Positions 8,141-18,039 of a DNA stretch of 64,000 nucleotides are shown one piece after another. The stretch spans positions 1 to 64,000 of the forward strand of contig JBKEDB010000061.1 of the NCBI GenBank assembly GCA_047975195.1, in the 5' to 3' direction. Numbering within the stretch: position 1 is the stretch's first letter; each line of letters opens with the position of its first letter. The stretch is from Cumulibacter sp047975195. GTDB lineage: Bacteria; Actinomycetota; Actinomycetes; Mycobacteriales; Antricoccaceae. A program made the position numbers and the translations under genes. The notes below the pieces were generated by a model, which saw only the letters and a program-made list of their open reading frames with translations, had not been told where the DNA came from and ran no database searches.

Positions 8141-9583
8141 GTGGCAGGGCTATTGATCGCGGGAACCAGCTCGGACGCCGGCAAGTCGCTGATCACGGCT
8201 GCGGTGTGCCGGGCCATCGCCCGTCGCGGGCTTCGTGTCGCGCCATTCAAGGCCCAGAACATGTCGAACAATTCGATGGTCTGTCGCGATGGTTCGGAGA
8301 TTGGACGCGCGCAGTACCTGCAGGCCCAAGCCGCCGGAGTCGAGCCCTCCAGCATCCACAACCCGGTGCTGTTGAAGCCGGGGTCGGACCGTCGCGCGTT
8401 TGTCGTGCTACGCGGACAGCCAGCCGGTGAACTGCGTGCCGGGGAATACGCGACCGGACGTCGACACCTCGCCGAGGCCGCCTTCGCTGCATACGAAGAA
8501 CTGCACGCGACGCACGACCTTGTCGTCGCTGAGGGGGCCGGATCGCCGGCAGAAATCAACTTGCGCGCCGGTGACTACGTGAATATGGGCCTGGCGCGGC
8601 GATTCGGTATTCCGGTCGTCCTCGTCGGCGATATTGACCGCGGCGGGGTTCTGGCGGCGTTGTACGGGACCTGGGCGCTATTGGAACCAGACGACCGGTC
8701 GCTGCTGCGTGCGTACCTTATCAACAAATTCCGCGGCGATGGGTCTGTGCTCGAGCCCGGACTTGCCGAGATCACGCGGCGTACGTCGATGCCCTCTGTG
8801 GGCGTGGTCCCGTGGCTCGACGACGTGTGGATCGATGCCGAGGACGCGCTATCGGTCGGGCGTTGGGGCGGCGGTGCCCCCGGTGCCGACTCGCTGCGAG
8901 TCGCCGTTGTCCGGTTCCCGCGTACCTCGAACGCGACCGACGTCGATGCGCTTGCCGCCGAGCCCGGCGTGCATGTGCAGGTCACAACCGATCCACAGGT
9001 CTGTGACGCCGCGGATCTGGTGGTATTGCCAGGGTCGCGCGCCACGGTAAGCGACCTGATGTGGCTGCGTTCGCGAGGCCTCGATGAGGTCGTTCGTGCG
9101 CGCGCCGCTACCGATCGGCCAGTTTTGGGGATATGCGGCGGATATCAAATGATGGTGGCCGCGATCTCCGACGCGCACGAGAGCGGCGCGGGTGACGTTG
9201 ACGGCCTGGCGGTGCTACCGGGATCGGTCAAATTCTTCGCGGGCAAGACGCTTGGTCGCCCTGTCGGATCATGGCGGGGAGCGGAGGTTGAAGGCTACGA
9301 GATCCACCATGGCGTCGTATCCGACGACGGGTCGTTCCCAGGTGGATCTGCGAAGGGGACGACGTACGGCACGATCTGGCACGGAATCTTCGAATGCGAC
9401 GACTTTCGTCGCGCGTGGCTTTCTCAGGTTGCCGCCGATGTGGGTTCGTCGTGGCGACCGAGCGAAAACGCCGAAGGTTTCGCGTCGCGTCGCGAGCGGA
9501 TGCTAGACGAACTGGCTGATGCCATTACCGCACACGTCGACGTGGACCTGCTGCTGCAGTTTGCGACGGAGGGAGGCTCATGA
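8141..9583 (+). CDS. cobQ: Cobyric acid synthase CobQ
   Basis: A 480-residue glutamine-dependent amidotransferase that amidates four carboxylates of adenosylcobyrinate a,c-diamide to give cobyric acid. The N-terminus has the dethiobiotin-synthetase-like P-loop (TSSDAGKS, 9-16) and the conserved KAQNMSNNS segment. The C-terminal triad GATase domain has the nucleophile in GICGGYQM near residue 331 and a late His-Gly pair (EIHHG). The frame is open upstream, but the GTG giving MAGLLIAGTSSDAG is where family members begin. It overlaps cobF by four bases (ATGA), so the two are co-translated. Confidence 0.95.
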   Translation: MAGLLIAGTSSDAGKSLITAAVCRAIARRGLRVAPFKAQNMSNNSMVCRDGSEIGRAQYLQAQAAGVEPSSIHNPVLLKPGSDRRAFVVLRGQPAGELRAGEYATGRRHLAEAAFAAYEELHATHDLVVAEGAGSPAEINLRAGDYVNMGLARRFGIPVVLVGDIDRGGVLAALYGTWALLEPDDRSLLRAYLINKFRGDGSVLEPGLAEITRRTSMPSVGVVPWLDDVWIDAEDALSVGRWGGGAPGADSLRVAVVRFPRTSNATDVDALAAEPGVHVQVTTDPQVCDAADLVVLPGSRATVSDLMWLRSRGLDEVVRARAATDRPVLGICGGYQMMVAAISDAHESGAGDVDGLAVLPGSVKFFAGKTLGRPVGSWRGAEVEGYEIHHGVVSDDGSFPGGSAKGTTYGTIWHGIFECDDFRRAWLSQVAADVGSSWRPSENAEGFASRRERMLDELADAITAHVDVDLLLQFATEGGS

Positions 9584-10359
9584 CGCGACGGATCAATGTC
9601 ATCGGGATCGGTCTGGGTGGGGCTGAGCACGTCACCGGGCAGGCGATCGCGGCGATGAATGAGGTCGACGTGTTCCTGGTGCCCGACAAGGGTGAGTCGA
9701 AGCGCGAGTTGCTCGATGCCCGCCGCCAACTCTGTTCGACGCTCATCTCCCATTCTCGCTGGGAACTGCGCACCATCATCGACCCAGAACGCGGACCTGA
9801 CGCGCAGCGCGACGCAGCCCAGTACCGCGAGGGCGTGGCGGCGTGGCACTCCGCTCGGGTTGCGCAGTACGTCGCACAGATCGAGGCGCTGCCGGATGAT
9901 GCTGTCGTCGGTTTCCTGGTGTGGGGGGACCCGGCGTTCTACGACAGCACCATCCGCATGGTCGACCAGATCGCCGCCCAGATCGATGTCGACGTACGTG
10001 TGATCGCCGGCCTGTCTGCGATTCAGGTGTTGGCGGCCGAACACCGTATCCCGTTGAACGCGGTGGGCGAACCGGTGCACATCACCACTGGGCGCCGCCT
10101 CGCGCAGGAGTGGACGCCGGACCTCGGGACCGTCGTCGTGGTGCTTGATGGTCGACTGGCGTGCCGCGAACTGGTGGATCGCGCGCCGGATTCCTGGATC
10201 TACTGGGGAGCGTGCGTGGGTATGCCGCAGCAGCGGCTCATCGCCGGCCGTCTCGCTGAGGTGATCGGCGAGATCGAGCGGGTGCGCGCTGAGGTCCGAG
10301 AGGAACTCGGCTGGGTGATGGATGTCTACGCGCTAGCCCCCGCGCCTCTACGCCGTTAG
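9580..10359 (+). CDS. cobF: Precorrin-6A synthase (deacetylating) CobF
   Basis: A 259-residue SAM-dependent tetrapyrrole methylase. CobF methylates C1 and releases acetate from precorrin-5 in the oxygen-dependent pathway, so its presence marks the aerobic route. The N-terminal glycine-rich motif VIGIGLGGAEHVT, the DKGESKRELLDARR segment specific to CobF, and the WGDPAFYDSTIR motif are all visible. The ATG overlaps the cobQ stop. A 95-bp gap follows before the convergent cobS. Confidence 0.92.
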   Translation: MTRRINVIGIGLGGAEHVTGQAIAAMNEVDVFLVPDKGESKRELLDARRQLCSTLISHSRWELRTIIDPERGPDAQRDAAQYREGVAAWHSARVAQYVAQIEALPDDAVVGFLVWGDPAFYDSTIRMVDQIAAQIDVDVRVIAGLSAIQVLAAEHRIPLNAVGEPVHITTGRRLAQEWTPDLGTVVVVLDGRLACRELVDRAPDSWIYWGACVGMPQQRLIAGRLAEVIGEIERVRAEVREELGWVMDVYALAPAPLRR

Positions 10360-10454
10360 CCCGCTGCACGAGCCTTGACGCTCCCTCGGTCATCGACTGG
10401 AGTGAGAGCGGAAGGGAGAGACCGCGGGAGAAAGCGCCTGAGCCGATGCGACGG

Positions 10455-11222
10455 CTAGGCGGCGGCGAGCGTCAATAGCAGCGCCGTAAAACCGACCTCG
10501 ATGGCGGCGCCCATCACGTCACCGGTCGAGCCACCGAACTTGCGCACGGCCATCGCGATGAAACCGCCAACAGCCACCAGCAGTACGCCGACCGCGACCA
10601 TGCCCCACCACCAAGCGAGACCGCTGATCGCCGCGGTGCCGCTGACCAAGGCCGCGGTCACGACGATGACCGACACCCACCCGCCGACCGGCACCGACCG
10701 GGCGACGACGGCTCCCAGACCGGAGCCTTTCGCGGGCGGGACCGAGGTACTACACACCAGGGTTGCGGCGGTACGCGAGGCGCAGACGAGTACGCCGAGG
10801 AGTAACCCCGACCATGGCAAGGAACTTAACTGTGCCAGGGAAGCGGCCTGGATCAGCAACAGCAGCACGAGTCCCGCGACGCCCATCGGGCCGACGTCCC
10901 CGCGCTTCATGATCTCCAGCGCGCGCTCTCGGGTCCATCCGCCGCCGAACCCGTCGATCGTATCGGCGAAACCGTCGAGGTGCATGGCCCGAGTGACAAC
11001 AGCAATCGCGGCGAGGGCAAGCGCTCCGCAGGCCAGCGGCGGCAATCCAATGAGAATGGTGATCCAGAGCGTGAGCCCGGCAGCGATCCCGACCGGGAGC
11101 GCGGCCAACGGTGCGCTCATCATCGCGATCCTCGGCGCGCCCGGCGGCAGCGGCTGGATGTTGCCGACCGGCACGATCGTCAGCGTGCCGACTGCGAGGC
11201 GGATACCGGCGCCGAAGCTCAC
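10455..11222 (-). CDS. cobS: Adenosylcobinamide-GDP ribazoletransferase (CobS/CobV)
   Basis: A 255-residue integral membrane enzyme joining alpha-ribazole to adenosylcobinamide-GDP, the last assembly step (CobS in Salmonella, CobV in Pseudomonas naming). The diagnostic metal-binding segment HLDGFADTIDGFGG is followed by R-x-LEIMKR-GDVGPMG; GSTGDVMGA lies near the C-terminus. Several hydrophobic helices run through the protein. It starts at a GTG. It is the last gene of the minus-strand group cobN-cobT-cobS, with a 78-bp gap after cobT. Confidence 0.94.
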   Translation of the reverse strand: MSFGAGIRLAVGTLTIVPVGNIQPLPPGAPRIAMMSAPLAALPVGIAAGLTLWITILIGLPPLACGALALAAIAVVTRAMHLDGFADTIDGFGGGWTRERALEIMKRGDVGPMGVAGLVLLLLIQAASLAQLSSLPWSGLLLGVLVCASRTAATLVCSTSVPPAKGSGLGAVVARSVPVGGWVSVIVVTAALVSGTAAISGLAWWWGMVAVGVLLVAVGGFIAMAVRKFGGSTGDVMGAAIEVGFTALLLTLAAA

Positions 11223-11300
11223 GATCGCCTAGCCAGGGGAGCGCGGAAACGTCTGTGGAGCCGACGAGAAGGGTGCGGCGCGATCGCGGACATCGTCATC

Positions 11301-12317
11301 TCAGGAGAGTACGTCGGCCAACAGTGCCATCTCGCGCATCACCAGCACGGACGAGCGCACCAGCGGTACCGCGGCGACGGCGCCGGAACCCTCGCCGAGC
11401 CGCATTCCCAGATCGAGCAGCGGGTGCAGTCCCAACGCGGTGAGCGAATGATTGAGCGACGGCTCGGGGGAGCGATGCCCTGAGATCATCCAGGCCACGG
11501 CCCCCGGCGCGATTGCCTCGGCGTACAGTGCTTCGGTTGTCGCGACGATCCCGTCCACGAGTATCGGGATGCCGAACTCGGCCGACGCGAGCATCACGCC
11601 GACTCCGACCGCGATGTCCGGCGATCCGATCATGCGCAGTAGTGAGCGCGGGTCATCCACACCGTCAACCCGGTCGATGATCTGCTGCACCACCGCCTTC
11701 TTGGCGTCGTACGCCGCGTCGTCCAAGCCGGCACCACGGCCGGTTACCTCGGCGGCAGGCAGGCCGAGTCGCGCGCCGACAAGTGCCGCACATGGTGTGG
11801 TGTTGCCGATCCCGAGGTCACCGACGATGAGCAACTGCGCGCCCGCATCGCGTTCCTGCTCGGCGATCCGGCGTCCCAGCGCCAACGCTTCATCGAGCTG
11901 TTCGGTCGACAGAGCGTCGGTCGTGTCGATCGGCGGGCACGATCGGGCGAGTTTGAACGCGCTAATCGGCTCCTCGAAGCCGTCCGAATCGACCGAAATG
12001 TCCAGTACGCGTAGCGCGACGCCATGTTGGCGGGCGAGAACCGAAACGCCCGCTTGCCCGCTCGCGATCATCTGCACCATCGCGATCGTGACGGCCGGCG
12101 GATACGCCGCCACCCCCGACGCAGTCACCCCATGATCGCCGGCGAGGACGACGGCACGCACGTTATCCACGGGCTCGGGCGGACAAGCGCCTTGACAGGC
12201 CGAGATGAACGCGCCGACAGCCTCGAGGCGGCCCAGCGAGCCGATCGGCTTCGCTAGGCCATCAAGGCGCTCCAACGCTTCGTGGCGTGCCTGAGCTGAC
12301 GGTGGCGTGATCTGCAT
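11301..12317 (-). CDS. cobT: Nicotinate-nucleotide-dimethylbenzimidazole phosphoribosyltransferase CobT
   Basis: A 338-residue enzyme making alpha-ribazole phosphate from a lower-ligand base and nicotinate mononucleotide. Visible family motifs are KPIGSLGRLE near residue 25, AGDHGV, GDLGIGNTT, TGRGAGLDD, and the C-terminal GMRLGEGSGA containing the catalytic Glu. The ATG at 12317 follows GGAGGTTATTT, whereas an upstream open stretch adds 24 unlikely residues. No dimethylbenzimidazole-forming bluB is in the window, so the base must come from elsewhere. It lies 86 bp after cobN. Confidence 0.95.
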   Translation of the reverse strand: MQITPPSAQARHEALERLDGLAKPIGSLGRLEAVGAFISACQGACPPEPVDNVRAVVLAGDHGVTASGVAAYPPAVTIAMVQMIASGQAGVSVLARQHGVALRVLDISVDSDGFEEPISAFKLARSCPPIDTTDALSTEQLDEALALGRRIAEQERDAGAQLLIVGDLGIGNTTPCAALVGARLGLPAAEVTGRGAGLDDAAYDAKKAVVQQIIDRVDGVDDPRSLLRMIGSPDIAVGVGVMLASAEFGIPILVDGIVATTEALYAEAIAPGAVAWMISGHRSPEPSLNHSLTALGLHPLLDLGMRLGEGSGAVAAVPLVRSSVLVMREMALLADVLS

Positions 12318-12403
12318 AAATAACCTCCGCTCCCCGAGCCTGCGGCGGATTCGCCCACGCCCAATCGCCAGTGGCGTGCGTGAATTCACCGCAGATCACT
12401 GAA

Positions 12404-15400
12404 CTAGTCCTCGAGGTCGCCTTCGACCTCGAGGTAGACCTGCTGCATCTGCGCCATGAGTTCGGCGTCGGGCTCGGCCCACAAACCGCGCTCGGCCGCC
12501 TCGGACAGCTTCTCGACAATTCCGCGCAGCGCCCATGGATTGGCATGCCGCATGAACTGCTGATTGGTTTCGTCAAGTACGTACTCTTGAGCGAGCTTCT
12601 CGTACATCCAGTCGCCGATGACCCCCGCTGTGGCATCGAACCCGAACAGGTAGTCGACGGTGGCGGCGAGCTCGAACGCGCCCTTGTACCCGTGCTGGCG
12701 CATCGCGGCGATCCACCGCGGGTTGACCACGCGCGCCCGGAAGATCCGGTTCGTCTCTTCGGTGAGTGTGCGGGTCTTCACCGCGTCCGGGGTGGTTGAA
12801 TCACCGACGTACGCCTTGGGTGCGTCGCCGGTCAGCGCGCGCACAGTCGAGACCATCCCGCCGTGGTACTGGAAGTAGTCATCCGAGTCCAGAATGTCGG
12901 ACTCGCGGTTGTCGACGTTCTTGGTCGCGACCTTGATCCGTGCGTAATTGCGCTGCATATCCTCGCGTGCGGGCGCGCCGTCGAGATCGCGACCATACGC
13001 ATAGCCGCCCCACTGCGTGTAGACCTCAGCCAGATCCGCGTCATCGCGCCAGTTTCCGGCCTCGATAGCCTGCAGAATGCCCGCGCCGTACGTGCCAGGC
13101 TTGGATCCAAAGATGCGGGTGCGCGCGCGTCGATCATCGCCGTGCTCGGCCGAATCGGCCCGCGCGTGCGCGCGCACGTAGTTCAGATCGTCCGGCTCAT
13201 CCAGACCCGCGACTAGCGCGACGGCATCATCAAGCATCGTGATGACGTGCGGGAACGCATCACGGAAGAAACCCGAGATCCGCACGGTCACGTCGATCCG
13301 TGGCCGATCGAGTTCGTTCAGCGGAATCGCTTCGAGTCCCACGACGCGGCGAGACTGCTCATCCCACACCGGTATAACACCCAGCAGCGCGAGCACTTCG
13401 CCTATGTCATCGCCGGAGGTGCGCATAGCCGAGGTGCCCCACGCGGATAAGCCGACCGAGGTCGGGTACTCGCCGGTCTCCTCGCGGTAGCGCTCCAGCA
13501 GCGACTCGGCCATCGCGACACCCGTTTGGTACGCCAGCCGAGACGGGATTGCCTTCGGATCGACCGAGTAGAAGTTGCGACCAGTGGGCAGTACGTTCAC
13601 CAAACCGCGTAGCGGCGATCCCGAAGGACCTGCGGGGATGTATCCGCCATCGAGCGCGTGCAGTACGGCGTCGATTTCACCCTCGGTGCCCAGGAGTCGC
13701 GGCACCACTTCAGTGCAACCGAACGCGAGTGCTGCCGCGGCCTCGGGGTTGGGCGCGCCCAGCACATTCTCGATTACTGCCGGTGCCTTCGCCGCGTCCC
13801 AGCCCGTCGCGGCGATCGCCGTGACGAGAGCCTTTGCGCGTTCCTCGGCGAGGTCGGTCGCGCCCTTGTCGGAGGAGGACTCATCGTGTCCGAGCGCGGT
13901 GCGCAGCCCTGTGACGTGATTCGTGGTGCCACTGAACATCTGGTTGGCGCGCAGTACGGCGAGTACCAGATTCCGCAGGCCGTCGTCTGCGGGCGCTTGG
14001 CCCAGGACATGTAGACCGTCGCGGATTTGTACGTCCTTGATCTCGCATAACCAGCCGTCGACATGCATCACGAACTCGTCGAACTCTTCGTCGTCCGGCC
14101 GCTCGTCAAGCCCGAGATCCTGGTGTAGTTTCGCGGCCTGGATCAGGGTCCAGATCTCACCGCGCAGCGCCGGCGCCTTCGCGGGATCCATCGCGGTGAC
14201 GTTGCCGTACTCGTCCAGCAACTGCTCCAGGCGCGCGATATCACCGTACGAATCGGCGCGGGCCATCGGAGGCACCAGGTGATCGATGATCGTGGCGTGG
14301 GCGCGACGTTTGGCCTGGGTCCCTTCGCCGGGATCGTTGACCAGGAACGGGTAGATCAGCGGCAGGCTGCCGAGTGCGGCGTCCGGGCCACATCCGGCGG
14401 ACAACGCCAGGTTCTTGCCCGGCATCCACTCTAGGTTGCCGTGTTTGCCCATGTGTACGACGGCATGCGCGCCGAACTCCTGCTCGATCCACTGGTACGT
14501 CGCGACGTAATGGTGGGTGGGAGCGAGGTCCGGGTCGTGGTAGATCGCGATGGGGTTTTCGCCAAAACCGCGCGGCGGCTGCACCAGCAACACGATGTTG
14601 CCCGACACGATCGCGGCGGACACGATCTCGCCGTCCGCGCTGGCTGAGCGGTCGACGAACAGCTCGCCGGGAGCCTCGCCCCACGCCGCGGCCATGTCGC
14701 CGCGTAGATCTTCGGGTAGGGCGTCGAACCAGCCTTGGTAGGTCGCTGCTGGAATACGGATCTGGTGCTCGGAGATTTGCTCCTGACTCAACCACTCAGG
14801 ATCTTGACCACCCGCTGCGATGAGGGAGTGGATCAGCGCGTTGCCCGCGGTGGTATCGGGCGCTTCGCCGTCGACAGCGGGAAGTGGGTCGACACCGGGA
14901 AACGCGCAGGTCTCGCCGAGGTCGTAACCGGCCGCGCGTAGCGCGCGCAATAGCCGGATCGTCGACACCGGCGTGTCCAGGCCGACCGCATTGCCGATCC
15001 GCGAGTGTTTCGTCGGGTATGCCGAGAGGATCACCGCGATCTTGCGTTCGCCGGGCGGGATGTGGCGCAGCCGTGCGTGGTTCACGGCGATGCCTGCGAC
15101 TCGAGCGCACCGCTCTGGATCCGGGACATAGTGCGGAAGCCCGTCGGTGTCCGTCTCTTTGAAGGAGAACGCAACAGTGATCAGTCGACCGTCGAACTCC
15201 GGTACCGCGACCTGGGTTGCCACGTCCAGCGGCGACATTCCGTCGTCCGAATCGGCCCAGCTAGCGCGGTCCCAGGTGAGACAGAGTCCTTGCAGGATCG
15301 GGATGTCGAGCTCCGCGAGCGCCTCGACGTTCCACGCCTCGTCGTCCTCACCGGCGCCTGCCGTGGCGGGCTTCGTGCCGCCAGCGGCTAGCACGGTCGT

Positions 15401-16027
15401 GACGAGCGCGTCCAGCGTGCCCAGGTAATCGAGCAGATCCTGCGGAGCGTTACGCAGCGAGGTCGCATGAATCGGTACGCCGATACCGCCCGCTGCGTCG
15501 ATCGCATCGCACAATCCATGCACGTAGGCGGTGTTGTCCGCGGCGTACTGCGCTCGGTAGAACAGCACGCCGACGCGAGGCTTATCGGCGGTCGGATCCG
15601 GCCGATCCAGGACGCCCCAGGTCGGGAGCGGCTCCGCTGGCTCGAAACCGTCGCCGGTGAGCAGCAGCGTGTCGGAAAGGAATCGGTGCAGGTTCGCCAG
15701 GTTCACCGGACCGCTGAAGGCGAGATAGCGGTGCGCCTCACTGACCACACCCTGCGGCGCGGTCGACAGTTCCATGAGCTGTGCGTTCGGCGCCTGCTCG
15801 CCGCCGAGTACCACCAACGGCTTGCCGAGCGAATCGATGCCCGGTATCAGATCTTGGACGTCCTGCGGACCGCCGAGTATGCGCACGACGACGACGTCGC
15901 AGTCACGTAGGCGATCGGCCAGGTCTACGGTGGGCCGGGTCGGGTTCGCCCACAGATAGTCGGCGCCGCTCGCGCGGGCACACAACAGGTCGGTGTCGGA
16001 CGTCGATAGCAGGGCGATGCGGCTCAT
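12404..16027 (-). CDS. cobN: Cobaltochelatase large subunit CobN
   Basis: A 1,207-residue subunit that inserts Co(II) into hydrogenobyrinic acid a,c-diamide with an ATPase partner. The length matches CobN/BchH proteins. Family segments include VHMGKHGNLEWMPGK (conserved His-rich active-site region), NLLPTGRNFYSVDP-like text (here NVLPTGRNFYSVDP), and IDVTVRISGFFRDAFPH. The start at 16027 follows GAGGAGAT; the frame is open 78 codons further upstream but that runs through the riboswitch. Its partner is most likely the ChlI/ChlD fusion at 22942. Controlled by the cobalamin riboswitch in its leader. Confidence 0.96.
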   Translation of the reverse strand: MSRIALLSTSDTDLLCARASGADYLWANPTRPTVDLADRLRDCDVVVVRILGGPQDVQDLIPGIDSLGKPLVVLGGEQAPNAQLMELSTAPQGVVSEAHRYLAFSGPVNLANLHRFLSDTLLLTGDGFEPAEPLPTWGVLDRPDPTADKPRVGVLFYRAQYAADNTAYVHGLCDAIDAAGGIGVPIHATSLRNAPQDLLDYLGTLDALVTTVLAAGGTKPATAGAGEDDEAWNVEALAELDIPILQGLCLTWDRASWADSDDGMSPLDVATQVAVPEFDGRLITVAFSFKETDTDGLPHYVPDPERCARVAGIAVNHARLRHIPPGERKIAVILSAYPTKHSRIGNAVGLDTPVSTIRLLRALRAAGYDLGETCAFPGVDPLPAVDGEAPDTTAGNALIHSLIAAGGQDPEWLSQEQISEHQIRIPAATYQGWFDALPEDLRGDMAAAWGEAPGELFVDRSASADGEIVSAAIVSGNIVLLVQPPRGFGENPIAIYHDPDLAPTHHYVATYQWIEQEFGAHAVVHMGKHGNLEWMPGKNLALSAGCGPDAALGSLPLIYPFLVNDPGEGTQAKRRAHATIIDHLVPPMARADSYGDIARLEQLLDEYGNVTAMDPAKAPALRGEIWTLIQAAKLHQDLGLDERPDDEEFDEFVMHVDGWLCEIKDVQIRDGLHVLGQAPADDGLRNLVLAVLRANQMFSGTTNHVTGLRTALGHDESSSDKGATDLAEERAKALVTAIAATGWDAAKAPAVIENVLGAPNPEAAAALAFGCTEVVPRLLGTEGEIDAVLHALDGGYIPAGPSGSPLRGLVNVLPTGRNFYSVDPKAIPSRLAYQTGVAMAESLLERYREETGEYPTSVGLSAWGTSAMRTSGDDIGEVLALLGVIPVWDEQSRRVVGLEAIPLNELDRPRIDVTVRISGFFRDAFPHVITMLDDAVALVAGLDEPDDLNYVRAHARADSAEHGDDRRARTRIFGSKPGTYGAGILQAIEAGNWRDDADLAEVYTQWGGYAYGRDLDGAPAREDMQRNYARIKVATKNVDNRESDILDSDDYFQYHGGMVSTVRALTGDAPKAYVGDSTTPDAVKTRTLTEETNRIFRARVVNPRWIAAMRQHGYKGAFELAATVDYLFGFDATAGVIGDWMYEKLAQEYVLDETNQQFMRHANPWALRGIVEKLSEAAERGLWAEPDAELMAQMQQVYLEVEGDLED

Positions 16028-16094
16028 TGAGATCTCCTCGCGGGGTGTCCACGCCCCGGTTCGTAGCGAGTGCCGCGTCGACGATTCGGCGCGG

Positions 16095-16190
16095 CGGTCA
16101 ATGCGGCGTTCCTGACTTGCCCGAGGCTCACAGTGGCGGGACCGTCTCGGAATCACACCGAGTTCCGCCGGATCAACCGACATAGAGAGT
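16095..16190 (-). promoter_or_regulatory. Cobalamin riboswitch upstream of cobN
   Basis: On the minus strand the leader contains the canonical elements in order: a GGTGTGATTCCGAGACGGT core, the invariant CGCCACTGTGAG segment, and a B12-box-like CAAGTCAGGAACGCC. It ends about 70 bases before the cobN ribosome binding site, leaving room for a sequestering hairpin. Binding of adenosylcobalamin would repress cobN-cobT-cobS. Exact ends are approximate. The cobN promoter must overlap the start of the divergent cobG. Confidence 0.9.
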
Positions 16191-16216
16191 ACTTGCGCCG
16201 CGTAGCATCGGCACCG

Positions 16217-17653
16217 ATGACCCCGAAGACTCGACTCGCCGCCGGCGTTCGCGCTGGGCACGACGCCAACGCGTCGGAAATTCCTGCGGCGCCCGAGGCG
16301 GAGTGTGCCGTCGCGGCGGGGCCTTCGGCGCGGTCGGGGGAGGACCGGTGCCCAGGGGCACTGCGGCCATTCGCTGCCGAGGATGGATTGATTATCCGAG
16401 CGCGCGTCCCAGGAGGGGGAGTCTCACTCGGGACGCTACGGACCCTGCTGCAGATCGGCGCCGACTACGGGACGCCACGAATTCAACTGACCACGCGCGG
16501 CAACCTGCAGGTGCGGGGACTGCCCGATCCGCTGCCGGACGATGTTGCTGAACGCCTCGCTGACGCTGGGCTGCTGCCGTCGCTGACCCACGAGCGCGCG
16601 CGGAATATCCTCGCCGCGCCGACCAGCGCCGTACTACGTGAGCGTGCCCGAGAACTCGACCGCATGCTGATCGCGCGACCTGCGCTGGCTCGGCTGCCAG
16701 GACGGTTCCTGATGCTGTTGACCGACTCCAGCGGACTGGGTCTGAACGAGCGGTTCGACGTCGCGTACGTCGATGCCGGTGATGGATCGGGAGTGCTGCT
16801 GCTTGGTCGGCAGGATCCGTTCGAGCGGCAACTCGAGTCGCTCGATCTGGCCCGCGGGCGGCAGGAAACCGCACAGCGGCCCGCTATGGGAAGCCAGGTT
16901 TCGGATCGAGAGCGGGGAAATAATCGCGCTTCGGCCGAAGAGTCCCGCCGTGGATCCCCACGTCCGCTGCGGCTCGGACGTGTCGTCGCGTCGGACGACG
17001 CGCTCGAGGCGATGTTGGACGTCGCCGCGCAGTTCCTGACTGAACGCGATGACGAGCGAGTGTGGAACATCCGGGATCTGCCGGACTCATCGCCGCTGTA
17101 TGAGGGCTTCGCCTGGGGCGAGGTGCCCGGTGACCCGGCTGACAACGGCACTGGCGACGCGACTACTGAGCCAGCTGGCAATCCGACTGGCGGCGCGGCA
17201 GGCGCGATTGGGGCCTCTCTGGGTTCGGGCGTATACGGCGCGGACCTTGTTGCTGGTGTCCCGTTGGGGCTGCTGGAGGCCGAGCACCTGACTGCGCTGG
17301 AAGCGGTCACCGATCATGTCGTGATCACCGCGTGGCGATCGGTTTTGGTCCCCGGCGGTGCGGCGTACGCCGATCAGCTGGCGGCTGCCGGGTTGATCGT
17401 TGACGAAGCGAGTGCGTGGGGACGAATCAGCGCGTGCACCGGTGCGCCGTACTGCGGACGGGCGCAGAGCGAAACGCTGAGCCTCGCGCGCGAATGCGTC
17501 GAAACCATCGGCGCGGAGTTGCCACGGCTGCACCTCGTCGGCTGCGGACGCCGCTGCGGTGAGCCCCGTGGCGAGCACCTCACGGTCGTAGGGGCTCAAT
17601 CGCTAGCAGACGTCCGCGCCGCCATCGCCGCCACCACCGTTGCGAGCGACTAA
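16217..17653 (+). CDS. cobG: Precorrin-3B synthase CobG
   Basis: A 478-residue sulfite/nitrite-reductase-like Fe-S enzyme that uses oxygen to convert precorrin-3A to precorrin-3B, the key aerobic ring-contraction preparation. Cluster cysteines are in CTGAPYCG and GCGRRCG near the C-terminus; LTTRGNLQVRG is the siroheme/sulfite reductase half-domain motif. An unusually long Gly/Ala/Thr insert (about 318-340) and an N-terminal extension (1-50) separate the domains. The ATG at 16217 is preferred over a more upstream start inside the cobN leader. Divergent from cobN. Confidence 0.92.
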   Translation: MTPKTRLAAGVRAGHDANASEIPAAPEAECAVAAGPSARSGEDRCPGALRPFAAEDGLIIRARVPGGGVSLGTLRTLLQIGADYGTPRIQLTTRGNLQVRGLPDPLPDDVAERLADAGLLPSLTHERARNILAAPTSAVLRERARELDRMLIARPALARLPGRFLMLLTDSSGLGLNERFDVAYVDAGDGSGVLLLGRQDPFERQLESLDLARGRQETAQRPAMGSQVSDRERGNNRASAEESRRGSPRPLRLGRVVASDDALEAMLDVAAQFLTERDDERVWNIRDLPDSSPLYEGFAWGEVPGDPADNGTGDATTEPAGNPTGGAAGAIGASLGSGVYGADLVAGVPLGLLEAEHLTALEAVTDHVVITAWRSVLVPGGAAYADQLAAAGLIVDEASAWGRISACTGAPYCGRAQSETLSLARECVETIGAELPRLHLVGCGRRCGEPRGEHLTVVGAQSLADVRAAIAATTVASD

Positions 17654-17825
17654 TCAGCCTTTGCGGTGTCGGTGTCAGCACATCTCGCCGATCGGTAGAC
17701 GTGCCCTCAACGCTGATCCGTGGGCGTGTGCCGGTTGAAACCTGCCACCTCCAACCTCAGAGGCGCTGGCTGAGTCGGGTGTGGCGGTCTCCGACTCTGA
17801 CCGCCGAGCAACCGATGGTGCTTAG

Positions 17826-17903
17826 GCCGCAAAAGACGCAGCGAATTTAGGGGTGCATCGCCCATAGCGCGATGCCTAGCTGATTTCACTGCGTTTTTGG
17901 CGG
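17826..17903. repeat. Long imperfect palindrome between cobG and cobH
   Basis: The 386-bp gap 17654-18039 has no convincing gene. It holds an imperfect inverted repeat: the outer arms at 17826-17846 and 17883-17903 share a GACGCAG/CTGCGTT core with A-runs, and the inner arms around 17848-17860 and 17870-17879 (GTGCATCG / CGATGC) continue the stem. It may be a structured RNA, a bidirectional terminator, or a decayed miniature element; I cannot decide. No cobalamin-riboswitch motif is present here. Confidence 0.45.
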
Positions 17904-18039
17904 TAGTTGCCGCAGACAGGGGCGAGACAGCAGATCGTCGTCGCGACGGTGGGGCTTGATGCACTCCCTGGCTGCGGCCGTCAAACTCAGGTAACTACCG
18001 GAGCGTCGTCACAGGGGACGCTCAAGTAGCCTGCTCGGC

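Noticed and set aside
17707..17964. Minus-strand 85-residue open frame in the cobG-cobH gap
   Set aside because: Pro/Arg/Ser-rich, no ribosome binding site, and it runs across the palindrome.
17654..18039. Cobalamin riboswitch before cobH
   Set aside because: No GCCACTG core or B12 box could be found on either strand.
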